From Lactobacillales bacterium (GTDB taxonomy: Bacteria; Bacillota; Bacilli; Lactobacillales; Streptococcaceae): a DNA stretch of 50,733 bases. The stretch covers positions 1-50,733 of the forward strand of contig JAISJD010000013.1 of NCBI GenBank assembly GCA_031261705.1, read 5' to 3'. The translations under genes and the position numbers were made by a program. Of this stretch, positions 16,647-26,224 are shown piece by piece (within the stretch, counting starts at the first letter, position 1; each line of letters begins with the position of its first letter). The notes under the pieces were generated by a model. It was not told where the DNA came from. It did not search any database and saw only the letters and a program-made list of their open reading frames with translations.

Positions 16647-17123
16647 TTAAGCAATAACTTTCGTAATTTTCACTCTCATGTCGCCGCCCGGTGTCGTAAT
16701 CAACACTTCTTCACCAAGCTTATGACCGATAAGACTTTGAGCGATAGGGCTTTCATTGGAAATCTTGCCTTCAAATGGATTGGCTTCTGCAGAACCTACG
16801 ATAACATATTCTTCTTCTTCGCCATCTGGTAATTCAGTAAAAGCGACTGTTTTTCCGATAGAAATTTCATCTTCATCTACACCATCATTATCAATGATTT
16901 GTGCAAAACGAATCATATTTTCTATCGTTGCGATACGTCCTTCTACAAAGGCTTGTTCATCTTTTGCTGATTCATACTCAGAATTTTCTGAAAGGTCACC
17001 AAATGAGCGAGCTATTTTAATACGTTCAACGATTTCTCCTCGTTTCACCGTTTTTAACTGTTCTAATTCATTTTCCAATTTTTCTTTTCCCTCTTGGGTC
17101 ATTGGGTATACTTTGTCTGCCAT
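16647..17123 (-). CDS. greA: Transcription elongation factor GreA
   Basis: A 158-residue factor that makes stalled RNA polymerase cleave the back-tracked transcript. It has the N-terminal coiled coil with the acidic tip ([16 protein letters not shown]) and the C-terminal FKBP-like domain ending in [10 protein letters not shown]. The start at 17123 (MADKVYPMT) has AAAGGAG upstream and gives the exact family length; an earlier in-frame start would add 17 residues. It lies downstream of mltG but is separated by a terminator, so it is probably transcribed on its own. Confidence 0.96.
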   Translation of the reverse strand: MADKVYPMTQEGKEKLENELEQLKTVKRGEIVERIKIARSFGDLSENSEYESAKDEQAFVEGRIATIENMIRFAQIIDNDGVDEDEISIGKTVAFTELPDGEEEEYVIVGSAEANPFEGKISNESPIAQSLIGHKLGEEVLITTPGGDMRVKITKVIA

Positions 17124-17143
17124 AAAATCTTTTCTCCTTTTTT

Positions 17144-17193
17144 TAGCTTTATATCTCGTGCTAAAGAGTATCATTAATTCTTTAATATTTCAA
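17144..17193 (-). promoter_or_regulatory. Possible greA promoter
   Basis: Minus-strand TTGAAA, about 17 bp, then TGA-TACTCT. The -10 is poor but has the extended TGn. Confidence 0.35.
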
Positions 17194-17194
17194 T

Positions 17195-17227
17195 AAAAAG
17201 TAGCGAGAATTTTTTCAAATCCCCGCC
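17195..17227 (-). terminator. Terminator of mltG
   Basis: On the minus strand GCGGGGATTT pairs (with two G-U) with AAATTCTCGC, then TACTTTTTA. It lies between mltG and greA. Confidence 0.65.
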
Positions 17228-17235
17228 AGTCTTAT

Positions 17236-18771
17236 TTAATTATTAACATATTTATCCACTAATTCTTGGTGTTCTTCATATGTTTTTGCGAAGTAAACTT
17301 CACCCGTTTTAATATCTGCTACAAAGAATAGATAGTCGTTATCTTTGGGATTTAACACAGCTTCAATTGAATTTTTGCCTGGACTATCAAACGGCCCTGG
17401 TCCGTAACCAGTATGGATATAAAGGTTATACGGTGAATCAATTTGCGTATCCTTTTCTGTCAATAGTTCTTTATGCTGATTCATTGCGTAAAGAACGGAA
17501 ATATCCGATTGTAACGGCATATCAATGCCCGGTGTCATTCGGTTAAAGAATACTTGGGCAATCTCCCGACGATCTTCGTCTTTTACCCCTTCTTTTTCAA
17601 CCAATGATGCTAATGTTAAGACTTCCTGTACGGTCATTCCTTTAGCCTTAATCGTTCCATAGTAAGCACTCATTACTTGATTTTCAGCAGTAATCATTTC
17701 TTCCACAAGCTGCTCAACTGTCGTTCCCTTTGAGTAATTATAGGTCGCTGGGAATAAATAGCCCTCTAAACGATAGCGAACATCTTTTGCCTGACTAGCA
17801 CTAGTAAGTAGCTCTGGATACTTCTTCAACATTTTATCAAAGAATGCTGGGTCTTGCACCACTTTCATAAATTCCTCTGAGGTGTAAGGTGTTTTCTCTT
17901 TTTTCTTCGTTAACGCATTGACTTCCATTGCCTGAGCAATCTGTTCAATAGAAAAGCCCTCTGGAATCAAAATCTTTCCTAAAACTGGTGGTTCAGGTTT
18001 CTCCGTTCCTCCCTGTTGTAAAAGATTTGCGACATCCTCAAGTGACATACTTGGTTGCATATTGTAGTAGCCCCCTTGAAAATTCGCTAGATTATGGAAT
18101 TTCGTATAGTAATTAAAAATCATGCCATTTTTTATCACTTTATCTTGTTCTAAAATGTGACCAATTTCTTTATTGGATGAACCAATCGGAATGTTTACTG
18201 ATACATAATTCTTATTTGTGCTATCTAGTGGTTTTAATGCGCTATCCACATATCTATACCCTGTAAAGCCAACAATCCCCACAACGATAACAAGTGCAGC
18301 CACAACGATTAAGACAATGCGACTAACAATCTTATCTTCTTTGTCTCTTGGGTCGATTGCCTCTTCTATTTCTGGATTATTTCGCTCTTCGTTTCGACCT
18401 TGTTTTTTTGATGTTTGAGAAGCTTGCTTTTTACTTTCTGCTCGTGTCATTGGTTTTACTTCTGACTCTACTGCGCTTATTTCTTCTTTAGGCGCTGACT
18501 TTTTATCAGACGTTTTTTTCTTTGAACGAGTAAGCTTGGACTCATCAGAAAGTGGCATCTTTATCTCCACCTTTGAATCCTTTTCGTCAGTAGTAGGGGA
18601 TTTTTCTGTTTCACTTTTTAGCTTAGCTTCTGCTTCATCTTGTGTAGGTCGACTCGAGTTCACTGGCTCGTTTGCTCCGTCGTCATGTAAGGCACGTAAT
18701 ATCTGGTCCTTAAATGACTCTCCCGGACGTTTTTCGCCTAGTGTTGGCTGCTGTTTCTCCTTATCTGTCAA
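17236..18771 (-). CDS. mltG: Endolytic murein transglycosylase MltG
   Basis: A membrane-bound enzyme of 511 residues that cuts nascent glycan strands and helps control peptidoglycan chain length. It has a long, charged, low-complexity cytoplasmic N-terminus (about 1-150, Lys/Glu/Ser rich), one membrane segment (about 151-171), a LysM-like part and the YceG catalytic domain with Glu392 in SLVEKEG. A long disordered head is usual in cocci. The start is taken as TTG at 18771 because AGGAGG lies eight bases upstream. A GTG at 18807 sits two bases downstream of a perfect TATAAT and would be before the transcript begins. Confidence 0.92.
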   Translation of the reverse strand: MTDKEKQQPTLGEKRPGESFKDQILRALHDDGANEPVNSSRPTQDEAEAKLKSETEKSPTTDEKDSKVEIKMPLSDESKLTRSKKKTSDKKSAPKEEISAVESEVKPMTRAESKKQASQTSKKQGRNEERNNPEIEEAIDPRDKEDKIVSRIVLIVVAALVIVVGIVGFTGYRYVDSALKPLDSTNKNYVSVNIPIGSSNKEIGHILEQDKVIKNGMIFNYYTKFHNLANFQGGYYNMQPSMSLEDVANLLQQGGTEKPEPPVLGKILIPEGFSIEQIAQAMEVNALTKKKEKTPYTSEEFMKVVQDPAFFDKMLKKYPELLTSASQAKDVRYRLEGYLFPATYNYSKGTTVEQLVEEMITAENQVMSAYYGTIKAKGMTVQEVLTLASLVEKEGVKDEDRREIAQVFFNRMTPGIDMPLQSDISVLYAMNQHKELLTEKDTQIDSPYNLYIHTGYGPGPFDSPGKNSIEAVLNPKDNDYLFFVADIKTGEVYFAKTYEEHQELVDKYVNN

Positions 18772-18808
18772 AACCGCATCCTCCTTGTCTATACTTAATA
18801 ACCACACT

Positions 18809-18814
18809 ATTATA
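18809..18814 (-). promoter_or_regulatory. -10 element of mltG
   Basis: Minus-strand TATAAT. The inferred transcription start falls near 18801, downstream of the GTG at 18807, which decides for the TTG start at 18771. The -35 is weak. Confidence 0.6.
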
Positions 18815-18879
18815 ACTGAAAAGTTTGGAAAATGAAATAACTATCGTTAAAACGAAACTTTTGCCACGAAATTGTAAAG

Positions 18880-18907
18880 AAAAAGGCGAGATGTTCACCA
18901 TCCCACC
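18880..18907 (-). terminator. Terminator of the P-type ATPase gene
   Basis: GGTGGGATG pairs (two G-U) with CATCTCGCC on the minus strand, followed by five T. Confidence 0.75.
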
Positions 18908-18919
18908 TTAAGAATTTAT

Positions 18920-21610
18920 TTACTTTTTATCGACACCTAAAGCACGTTGGATTGCTTTCACAATTTCAACAATAATAATCATTGAGAACGATGCACCTAA
19001 AACCATTGCCCATTGAATGCCATCTAAATGAGTTACGTGGAAAATCTTGTTAAATCCTGGAACGACAATCGTCACTCCTAGTAGAATAAACGATACTAGA
19101 ATTGAAATATTGAATGTTTTTGATTTAAACGGTCCAACCTTGAAGATAGATTGGTAAACAGACTTCACATTAAACGCATGGAACAGCTGAATCAATCCAA
19201 GCGTTGCAAATGCCATGGTTAACGCATCTGCATGAATTTCTTTAGCAACTGTGTGTTCTGGGAACAGTAACGCTAAACCGTACACGCCCAAAGTCAACGC
19301 CCCTTGCAAGAACCCTTGATAGATGATTGAACTCATCACTCCACCAGAGAAGAAACTTGCCGCACGTCCCCGAGGTTTTTGTTCCATAGCTCCCGGTTCT
19401 GCTGGCTCTACCCCTAAAGCAATTGCTGGGAATGTATCTGTTACAAGGTTAATCCACAATAAGTGAACTGGAAGTAACACATCCCAACCAAATAGAGTAG
19501 CTAAGAAAATCGTTAACACTTCCGCCATATTGGCTGAAAGCAAGTATTGAATTGTTTTTTGAATATTTGAGAATACTTTTCGTCCTTCTTCAACTGCCAC
19601 AATGATTGTTGAGAAGTTATCATCCGCTAAGACCATATCAGAAGCACCCTTAGAAACCTCTGTTCCTGTAATCCCCATACCGATACCAATATCGGCTGTT
19701 TTCAGAGCGGGTGCGTCATTCACACCGTCCCCAGTCATCGCAACAACTTTTCCTTCTTTTTGCCATGCTTTGACGATACGAACCTTATGCTCTGGAGAAA
19801 CACGTGCATAAACAGAATATTGTTCAACTTTTTTCGCAAATTCTTCATCCGATAAGTTGTTCAGTTCAGCCCCTGTGATAACTGCTTCATCGCCTTGATT
19901 TTCGCCAATGATTCCTAAACGTTTGGCAATCGCTTCAGCAGTATCTTGGTGGTCTCCAGTAATCATGATTGGACGAATGCCCGCTTCCTTAGCAACACGT
20001 ACCGCTTCAGCAGCTTCTTTCCGTTCTGGGTCAATCATACCAACTAAACCAGCAAAGACTAATTCTTCTTCGACAATACTTGATTCCATTTCTGGAACCT
20101 TATCTACATATTTATACGCCATAGCTAATACACGTAACGCTTGTTTAGCTAACTCGTGGTTTGTTTCAAGAATCTTTTTTCGTCCCTCATCAGTCAAGGC
20201 AATTTCTTTTCCGTCAATCAATTGTTTCGTTGTCCGTTTTAACAATTGGTCTGGCGCACCCTTAACAGCAATTAAGAAACGACCGTCTTCCATTTGATGA
20301 ACGGTAGACATTAATTTACGGTCCGAGTCAAATGGTAATTCTGCTACACGTGGTTCTTTTGCTACTTCTTTACGAACATCATAGTCGTGATTCAATCCAT
20401 ATTGAACCAATGCTGTTTCTGTTGGGTCTCCGATTAATGAACCATCTTGAGCCACTTTTGTATCATTGGCAAAGTTCATTACCTTCAAGACCATGTCGTC
20501 ATGAGAAATAGTATCTTTGGCATCAATTAATTTTCCATTGGTTAAAACTTTTTCAACTGTCATTTGGTTCATTGTTAATGTTCCTGTTTTATCAGAAGCA
20601 ATAATTTCTGTTGAACCAAGTGTTTCTACTGCTGGTAATTTACGCACAATAGAGTTTCGTTTCGCTAAGACTTGTGTTCCTAGTGCCAAAATAATCGTAA
20701 CAATCGCTGGTAATCCTTCAGGAATCGCTGCTACTGCAAGAGCAACAGACGTCATTAAGCCTTCAAGCGCATCTCCACCACGGAACATATGCACTGCAAA
20801 AGTGATGACAGCAATAATTAAGATAGCTACGGTCAATACTTTTGATAAACGGTTTAAGTTTTGTTTTAATGGAGTATCTGTTTCATCCGCTGTTGCTAAC
20901 ATTCCAGCAATTTTCCCAACTTCGGTACTCATTCCTGTGTTAACGACAACCCCAGCACCACGACCATATGTGACATTGGCATTTTGATAAGCCATATTGA
21001 TACGGTCACCAATGCCAAGTTCTACATCATCTAGCGTCCCGAGTTGTTTTTCAACGGGTACAGATTCCCCAGTTAATGCTGCTTCTTCAATTTTCAATGA
21101 AGCCGCCTCAAACAAACGCATATCCGCTGGAACAACATCTCCTGCTTCAAGAAGAACGATATCTCCGGGAACTAAATCCTCAGATTTTACTTCTTCCACC
21201 TGATTATCTCGACGAACACGAGCCGCTGGACTACTCATTGATTTTAACGCATCAATTGCAGCTTCGGCTTTATTTTCTTGAATGACCCCAAAAATTGCAT
21301 TAATTAAAACGACGGCAAGGATAATAATTGCATCGCTAATTTCTTCCCCTTTACTTGTAACAACAGAAAGGACTGCAGCAATCAACAAAATAATAATCAT
21401 TAAATCTTTGAACTGATCCAAAAATTTCATGAATACCGAACGTTTTTTGCCCTCATCAAGTACATTGTAGCCGTACTCTTTTAACCGAGTTTGAACCTCT
21501 GCTGAGCTCAAACCTTTTGTTGTTGACTTCACCTCTTCGAGAACTTTTTCCTCGCTCTGGGTGTGAAAGGGTGCATTAAATTGTGCTTTTTTTCCTGTTT
21601 CTTCTGACAT
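18920..21610 (-). CDS. P2-type cation-transporting ATPase, likely Mn2+ (or Ca2+) exporter
   Basis: An 896-residue membrane pump of the PMR1/SERCA-like family. It shows the actuator motif TGES (180-183), PEGL in the ion-binding fourth helix (297-300), the phosphorylated Asp340 in DKTGT, and TGDGVNDAP. About ten membrane segments are visible: two near 65-112, two around 258-315, and six after about 690. By sequence it would be called a Ca2+ ATPase. The yybP-ykoY riboswitch directly upstream instead points to manganese efflux, as for the L. lactis YoaB pump. GAGGAGG lies six bases before the chosen ATG at 21610. It is a single gene. Confidence 0.92.
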   Translation of the reverse strand: MSEETGKKAQFNAPFHTQSEEKVLEEVKSTTKGLSSAEVQTRLKEYGYNVLDEGKKRSVFMKFLDQFKDLMIIILLIAAVLSVVTSKGEEISDAIIILAVVLINAIFGVIQENKAEAAIDALKSMSSPAARVRRDNQVEEVKSEDLVPGDIVLLEAGDVVPADMRLFEAASLKIEEAALTGESVPVEKQLGTLDDVELGIGDRINMAYQNANVTYGRGAGVVVNTGMSTEVGKIAGMLATADETDTPLKQNLNRLSKVLTVAILIIAVITFAVHMFRGGDALEGLMTSVALAVAAIPEGLPAIVTIILALGTQVLAKRNSIVRKLPAVETLGSTEIIASDKTGTLTMNQMTVEKVLTNGKLIDAKDTISHDDMVLKVMNFANDTKVAQDGSLIGDPTETALVQYGLNHDYDVRKEVAKEPRVAELPFDSDRKLMSTVHQMEDGRFLIAVKGAPDQLLKRTTKQLIDGKEIALTDEGRKKILETNHELAKQALRVLAMAYKYVDKVPEMESSIVEEELVFAGLVGMIDPERKEAAEAVRVAKEAGIRPIMITGDHQDTAEAIAKRLGIIGENQGDEAVITGAELNNLSDEEFAKKVEQYSVYARVSPEHKVRIVKAWQKEGKVVAMTGDGVNDAPALKTADIGIGMGITGTEVSKGASDMVLADDNFSTIIVAVEEGRKVFSNIQKTIQYLLSANMAEVLTIFLATLFGWDVLLPVHLLWINLVTDTFPAIALGVEPAEPGAMEQKPRGRAASFFSGGVMSSIIYQGFLQGALTLGVYGLALLFPEHTVAKEIHADALTMAFATLGLIQLFHAFNVKSVYQSIFKVGPFKSKTFNISILVSFILLGVTIVVPGFNKIFHVTHLDGIQWAMVLGASFSMIIIVEIVKAIQRALGVDKK

Positions 21611-21656
21611 TTCCAGCCTCCTCAAAAATTGAACAACAAAAATCCTGTTTTAATAC

Positions 21657-21704
21657 AAAAAAATAGGACTTCTGTATGCGACATAAATCGAACATACACA
21701 AGTC
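21657..21704 (-). terminator. Riboswitch expression-platform terminator
   Basis: On the minus strand GACTTGTGTATG (21704-21693) pairs perfectly with CATACAGAAGTC (21678-21667), followed by a T-rich tail ending near 21657. Metal binding to the upstream aptamer would prevent this stem and allow the pump to be transcribed. Confidence 0.75.
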
Positions 21705-21790
21705 TCACTGTTTAAGACAACACCAGAAATCTAAATTTCGCAATGGTGACGTTGTCACAGACAAGCTGCCAGTTACTCCCTTATGATTCA
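21700..21790 (-). ncRNA. yybP-ykoY (Mn2+) riboswitch aptamer
   Basis: Read on the minus strand, the leader has AAGGGAGTAACTGGC (from about 21782), then GTGACAACGTCACC, and further on GGTGTTGTCTTAAACAGTGAG. This order of conserved blocks matches the yybP-ykoY family, known to sense Mn2+ and to precede manganese exporters. It is followed directly by a terminator stem and then the pump gene. The boundaries are approximate. Confidence 0.8.
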
Positions 21791-21819
21791 GTCAAATGAC
21801 CTATTCATTTTACAAGTGT

Positions 21820-21849
21820 ATTATAGCAAAAAAAAACAGTTTTGCGCAA
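21820..21849 (-). promoter_or_regulatory. Promoter of the riboswitch-ATPase transcript
   Basis: Minus-strand -35 TTGCGC (21849-21844), 18-bp spacer with a T run, -10 TATAAT (21825-21820). Transcription would start just ahead of the aptamer. Confidence 0.65.
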
Positions 21850-21890
21850 TTTATTTATAGCCATTTAGCGAATTTTTAGAAAAAAACCGA

Positions 21891-22643
21891 CTATTTTTCC
21901 ACCCAAAAGTTCTCTTTGTTGCCACGTTCCATTCCTTTTACAAATTTTTGCCGAATATCGGGATATTTTTCAGCAATTTCTGTTACTAAATGTTTGATTT
22001 CTTCTCGTTTGGTTTTCTTATCCACAGGGCATGGATTAAAGATGATTGGCAACTCGTGACGTTCTACAAAGCGCACAATGTCGACTTCTGGGACATAAAG
22101 AAGCGGACGAATCAGAGAAATCTCTGTTTTTGATAGATAGGTTACTGGTTCAAAGCTTTTCATTTGTCCGTGAAACAGAAAATTCATGAAATAAGTTTCG
22201 ATTGCATCGTCTACATGGTGCCCAAGTGCCACCTTATTACAGCCTAATTCTTTTGCGTGCGAATACAAGATTCCTCGGCGGAGCTTCGCACAAAGAGAAC
22301 AAGGGGAACGTTCTTTGCGAATATCAAAGACCACTTCCATAATATTTGTAGGTACAATATCAAGTTCATAGCCAAGGGATGCGACAAACTCCTTTAGTGG
22401 CGCAATTTCCACTGGTAAACCCATATCTAAGGTAATGGGCACAAGTTCAAAATCAAAGCCCAGACGCTGATGAATTTTCAACTCATGCAGAAAATAAAGC
22501 AAGCTGGTGCTATCCTTTCCACCACTCATCCCAATTGCTACCCTATCTCCCGGCTCAATCATTTGATGATTTAAGATGGCTCGACGAATTGGATTGAAAT
22601 AACGAGCGTTTTCTCTGTATTTTTGACTTACCTGTTCCTGCAT
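21891..22643 (-). CDS. TtcA-like tRNA 2-thiolation ATPase
   Basis: A 250-residue PP-loop ATP pyrophosphatase. The PP-loop is SGGKDS (40-45), the Cys pair is CSLC (Cys115, Cys118), and a third Cys205 is in FNPCPVDK. This is the three-cysteine arrangement that holds an iron-sulfur cluster in TtcA. TtcA makes 2-thiocytidine at tRNA position 32. It starts directly after the LtaS-like stop (TGAATG), with its GAGGG site inside that gene, so the two are translationally coupled. The exact tRNA target in this group is inferred. Confidence 0.82.
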   Translation of the reverse strand: MQEQVSQKYRENARYFNPIRRAILNHQMIEPGDRVAIGMSGGKDSTSLLYFLHELKIHQRLGFDFELVPITLDMGLPVEIAPLKEFVASLGYELDIVPTNIMEVVFDIRKERSPCSLCAKLRRGILYSHAKELGCNKVALGHHVDDAIETYFMNFLFHGQMKSFEPVTYLSKTEISLIRPLLYVPEVDIVRFVERHELPIIFNPCPVDKKTKREEIKHLVTEIAEKYPDIRQKFVKGMERGNKENFWVEK

Positions 22644-24458
22644 TCACTTTCCCTCACTGTTAAAAAATTTTTCTTTCAAACTATATTGTTTTCCCGCAAC
22701 AATGTCGTACTCAATCATGCGGTAATCCTCATAAATTTTTTGCTCCTCTTTGGTTAAGCTGCGTTCCGCTTGCCAATCTCCTTTTTGATAATAGAGATTT
22801 TTCTCAAATGCTGGCAATACCTTTTGCAAGTTTAATAAAAGTTTTTGATAACCAGAAAGAGCTAAGTTCCCTTTTTCAAAAGTCATTGGACTGAAATAAA
22901 TCGGACTTGTTACGATAGGTTCCACGCTTTCTTCACTTTGCGTATCATAAATCATGAACTCTGTTTGGTGAAGTGTCGCATTGGTATTTTGTTGACGAAT
23001 ATTTTCATCATAGATTCCTGGCAAATGGTCGCCCCAGAAAACGATAATTGTCGGACGTTTAAGTTTCTTAGCCTGCTCGACAAATTGCCCTAACGCCTCA
23101 CTCGCTTCATGAATATCTTGAAAATAATTATCCAGCGTTCTATTATTTGCAGCGCCAAAGCTGTAAAAATCAAGCGTTGAGTATTTATTTTCATAAGGCA
23201 TGTGTGTCTGCATAGTCACTAAATGCACAAACTGTGGTTGAGTGCTTTTGTCTAACTGTTTGAGCACTTCCTTATAGGCAGATTCATCACTAATATAAGG
23301 ATTGTTTTCCTGTTTTTCTGTATTTGTCATATTTTTCTCGGACAAAAATTGATTGAAATGAAGCACACGATAGACATCTTCTCGCTTATACATGGACGTA
23401 TTATAAGGGTGAATCGCTGTCGTCTCATAGCCTAAATGTTCCACCTGTTCGACGATTGAGGGGAAATTTTCAAGCTTTGGCACAAGCTGTGTGTAAGGTG
23501 TCGTGAGCTGAGCGTTCAAAGGCTCAATCGAAAAACTCGTCAGCGCCTCAAATTCAATATTGGCTGTTCCACCTCCGTACCCTTGCGACAGCATAGAACC
23601 ACGAATCCCCTTTCTAGCGACCTCTTGATAGCTTTCAATGGGATTTTGATTCAGCTCAATTCCTTTCAGCAAGTCGGGATTAGAAAAGCTTTCACTCATA
23701 ACGAAAACAATGTTGGGCTTTTCACTCGTTGTTGTCTCTTTTACAGGCGGATAGTTCTTAACAATTTTTTCAATAGTTTCCTGTGAATATCCCTCAGGCT
23801 TATCCATGGGAGAGACATTTAGATTGTATAGGAACCCGCCGACAAAGCCGACATTGTAGTAGTTCATTTTTTGACTGTAGGGAATCCAAAGCGCCGATTG
23901 ATTATAGCCTTGTCTAAGAAGATTCTTTGGTTGATTAAATTGCCCGATGTATCCCAATGAAAGTACAGTCATAATAAGTGTCCCTACTCGAAGAATTTGT
24001 CCTTTTCGGCTTAATTTAAAGCTTGCTTTAAGCGAACGATAGACGATAATTAGAAGTAAAGCAACACCAATCACTAGCACCGCAAATAGCTTCACCCCAA
24101 GCATGTCATAAAGTAGACGTACCTGAAATAAAATAGAAAAATCATCTGGGTAAATGGGCTCTTCACGCTTTGCCATTTTCATGTAATCCGCAAAGCCTAG
24201 AAAACCAATAAACAAGGTATAGAACGCTCCGCCCCCTCTAAAAGAGCCAAGTAGCGAAACAAAAAACAAATACAGCACCAATAAAACCAACGTTCCTAGC
24301 AAAAATTTTGTCGTGTGCCACGAAAATGCAAAGTTAGTCGCAAGTTGAAAAGAAAATTGATTCTGACAAAGCTGTAAATAAAAGCTACTCAAAAGCACTA
24401 GAAGAACGGAGAATAGCCCCTCAAATAAGTAGGTCAATTTTTTAGAAAACTTTCTCAC
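22644..24458 (-). CDS. LtaS-family phosphoglycerol transferase (alkaline-phosphatase fold)
   Basis: A 604-residue membrane enzyme with five membrane segments in the first 170 residues and an extracellular sulfatase-type domain. Motifs seen are NIVFVMSESFSNP (metal Glu256), YGGGTANIEFEALT (nucleophile Thr298) and VFWGDHLPG. These match lipoteichoic acid synthases and their paralogues, which add glycerol phosphate units to glycolipid anchors. Whether it is the main LtaS or an accessory paralogue cannot be told; pairing with ttcA is unusual for ltaS itself. It starts with GTG, with GGGAGGG seven bases upstream. An extended -10 (TGC-TAAAAT) is at 24502-24494. Confidence 0.85.
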   Translation of the reverse strand: MRKFSKKLTYLFEGLFSVLLVLLSSFYLQLCQNQFSFQLATNFAFSWHTTKFLLGTLVLLVLYLFFVSLLGSFRGGGAFYTLFIGFLGFADYMKMAKREEPIYPDDFSILFQVRLLYDMLGVKLFAVLVIGVALLLIIVYRSLKASFKLSRKGQILRVGTLIMTVLSLGYIGQFNQPKNLLRQGYNQSALWIPYSQKMNYYNVGFVGGFLYNLNVSPMDKPEGYSQETIEKIVKNYPPVKETTTSEKPNIVFVMSESFSNPDLLKGIELNQNPIESYQEVARKGIRGSMLSQGYGGGTANIEFEALTSFSIEPLNAQLTTPYTQLVPKLENFPSIVEQVEHLGYETTAIHPYNTSMYKREDVYRVLHFNQFLSEKNMTNTEKQENNPYISDESAYKEVLKQLDKSTQPQFVHLVTMQTHMPYENKYSTLDFYSFGAANNRTLDNYFQDIHEASEALGQFVEQAKKLKRPTIIVFWGDHLPGIYDENIRQQNTNATLHQTEFMIYDTQSEESVEPIVTSPIYFSPMTFEKGNLALSGYQKLLLNLQKVLPAFEKNLYYQKGDWQAERSLTKEEQKIYEDYRMIEYDIVAGKQYSLKEKFFNSEGK

Positions 24459-24493
24459 TTCGTTCCCTCCCGTTGTAAATAAATTCTCTTTTT

Positions 24494-24502
24494 ATTTTAG
24501 CA
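24494..24502 (-). promoter_or_regulatory. Extended -10 promoter of the LtaS-like gene
   Basis: Minus-strand TGCTAAAAT, 36 bases before the start codon. There is no convincing -35. Confidence 0.4.
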
Positions 24503-24524
24503 CAGATTCCTTCAGGTTCAGATG

Positions 24525-24558
24525 AAAAAAACTAGAGACTCAAAATTGAGACCCTAGC
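24525..24558 (-). terminator. Terminator of the pcp operon
   Basis: On the minus strand CTAGGGTCTCAA pairs with TTGAGTCTCTAG (two mismatches), followed by seven T. Confidence 0.75.
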
Positions 24559-24581
24559 TTTCTTAAAATATTCATTTTTCC

Positions 24582-25229
24582 TTACTGAATTTCTCCACCG
24601 ATAACTTTTAAATCAGCTTTTTCATGGTAAGCTACAATTGCCTCAATTGCCGCTGTCAACCCTTTTGTAATATCCGTTAAGCTCATGTAAGGTTGATTTG
24701 CCTTATCTAAAACCTGTTCTGGAATGTAAGGCACATGGATAAAGCCCCCTTTAATCGTTGGGTAGTGCTTATCAATCAGGTATTGCACTTGATACATAAT
24801 GTGATTGCAGACAAAAGTTCCAGCAGTATTTGAAATACTTGCAGGGATTCCAGCCGCTTGAATGTTTTTCAACATTGCCTTGATAGGCAGCTGGGTGAAA
24901 TACGCAGGTGCGCCATCTGCTTGAATCACTTCGTCGACTGGTTGATTGTCCTCATTATCAGGGATACGTGCATCGTCTACGTTGATTGCTACACGTTCTG
25001 GAGAAATGGTGAATCGTCCGCCCGCCTGTCCGATATTTAGCACCACATCTGGTTGGTATTGTTCAATTGCGGCTCTCACAACTTCGGCAGATTTTCCAAA
25101 AACCGTTGGAATTTCGATTTGAATCACTTCTGCTCCCTTAATTACTGGTGCTAAGCCTTTTACCGCTTCTAACGCTGGATTCACAGCTTCTCCGCCAAAT
25201 GGGTCAAACCCCGTGACTAAAATTTTCAT
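24582..25229 (-). CDS. pcp: Pyrrolidone-carboxylate peptidase (pyroglutamyl peptidase I)
   Basis: A 215-residue cytoplasmic cysteine peptidase that removes N-terminal pyroglutamate. The Glu78-Cys141-His165 triad is in its standard spacing, in [23 protein letters not shown] and [12 protein letters not shown]. The start at 25229 has AGAGGA upstream and gives the usual family length; an ATG at 25244 adds five residues. It is the last gene of a three-gene unit with the DUF979 and DUF969 membrane proteins, 29 bp from the former. The product pyroglutamate links it to possible 5-oxoproline transport by those proteins. Confidence 0.95.
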   Translation of the reverse strand: MKILVTGFDPFGGEAVNPALEAVKGLAPVIKGAEVIQIEIPTVFGKSAEVVRAAIEQYQPDVVLNIGQAGGRFTISPERVAINVDDARIPDNEDNQPVDEVIQADGAPAYFTQLPIKAMLKNIQAAGIPASISNTAGTFVCNHIMYQVQYLIDKHYPTIKGGFIHVPYIPEQVLDKANQPYMSLTDITKGLTAAIEAIVAYHEKADLKVIGGEIQ

Positions 25230-25258
25230 AAATTTTCCTCTCATTCTTAAAATTCTCT

Positions 25259-26224
25259 TTAAAACGCCCAGAAATACATTAATCCTATATGCAAAAGAAT
25301 CATAATGAAGGCGATTGGCGCCTGTGCCTTAATCACGGCATTATTATCTTTCATTTCTAATAAAGCGACAGGTAACGCATTGAAGTTTGCTGCCATTGGT
25401 GTTAATAATGTGCCACAAAAACCTGCAGTCATCGCAAGAGCTCCGGCAATCACTGGGTCAGCCCCTTGTGAAATTACAAAAGGTACTCCAATTCCCGCCG
25501 TAATTACGGTAAATGCTGCAAAACCATTCCCCATAATCATGGTAAAAATCACCATACCCAAACAATAGGCAATGACGCCGATCAACCGATTGCCATCGGG
25601 TACAAAGCCAGAAATAGCATTAGAAATCACGGTACCCACACCCGCCGCATTGAAGATAACTCCTAAAGCCGCTAGTAGCTGTGGTAAAATTCCTGTTGTC
25701 CCAACCTGTTGAAGCATTCGATCCGTATCATCTAAAATCACTTTTGGTTTTGCTTTTGTGATAATCATTGCAATTAAGAGAGAAAGAATTGCCGCAATCC
25801 CAATCCCAATCTGACCAGACAATGGGCCAAATGGAGCAATTTGGGAAATAACGACTGCGAAAAGGGCTAAAGAAACACATGGAAGAAAGATTTTTCCACC
25901 AATTCTAGCCGCAGCTTTTTCTGATTTTTCTTCATCAATATCTGCCACTTTCCCTAATTTCACTTGCTTGAAGAGGGTCAATGCCCCCATGACTAAAATT
26001 AAAATTCCATCAATCATAAAAGGAATATAGTTTCCTAAAGCAAAGACTACTCCAAGTAAAAGCCAAAAGATAGCCGTACCAATTCGTACCGAGTTACTCT
26101 TATCACGAAACGCTCGAACTGCGGTCATGATTAAAGATAAACCAACTAAAATATAGAAAAATTCTAAAATATTTCCAGCAAAAGGAGTCATGAACTCAAC
26201 AAAATCTGCATATGTTTTTCCCAT
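25259..26224 (-). CDS. DUF979 family membrane protein, possible 5-oxoproline transporter subunit
   Basis: A 321-residue integral membrane protein with about nine or ten hydrophobic segments. It belongs to the DUF979 family, which occurs next to DUF969 and often next to pcp or 5-oxoprolinase genes. The role as half of a pyroglutamate (5-oxoproline) transporter is inferred from that association only. Its ATG overlaps the DUF969 stop by one base (TAATG), with GGGGAG in the end of that gene, so the two are made together. Confidence 0.8.
   Translation of the reverse strand: MGKTYADFVEFMTPFAGNILEFFYILVGLSLIMTAVRAFRDKSNSVRIGTAIFWLLLGVVFALGNYIPFMIDGILILVMGALTLFKQVKLGKVADIDEEKSEKAAARIGGKIFLPCVSLALFAVVISQIAPFGPLSGQIGIGIAAILSLLIAMIITKAKPKVILDDTDRMLQQVGTTGILPQLLAALGVIFNAAGVGTVISNAISGFVPDGNRLIGVIAYCLGMVIFTMIMGNGFAAFTVITAGIGVPFVISQGADPVIAGALAMTAGFCGTLLTPMAANFNALPVALLEMKDNNAVIKAQAPIAFIMILLHIGLMYFWAF

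Noticed and set aside
18920-21610. Several long open frames on the plus strand inside the P-type ATPase gene (up to 156 residues)
   Set aside because: They are mirror frames of a well-conserved gene, lack ribosome sites and have no meaningful motifs.
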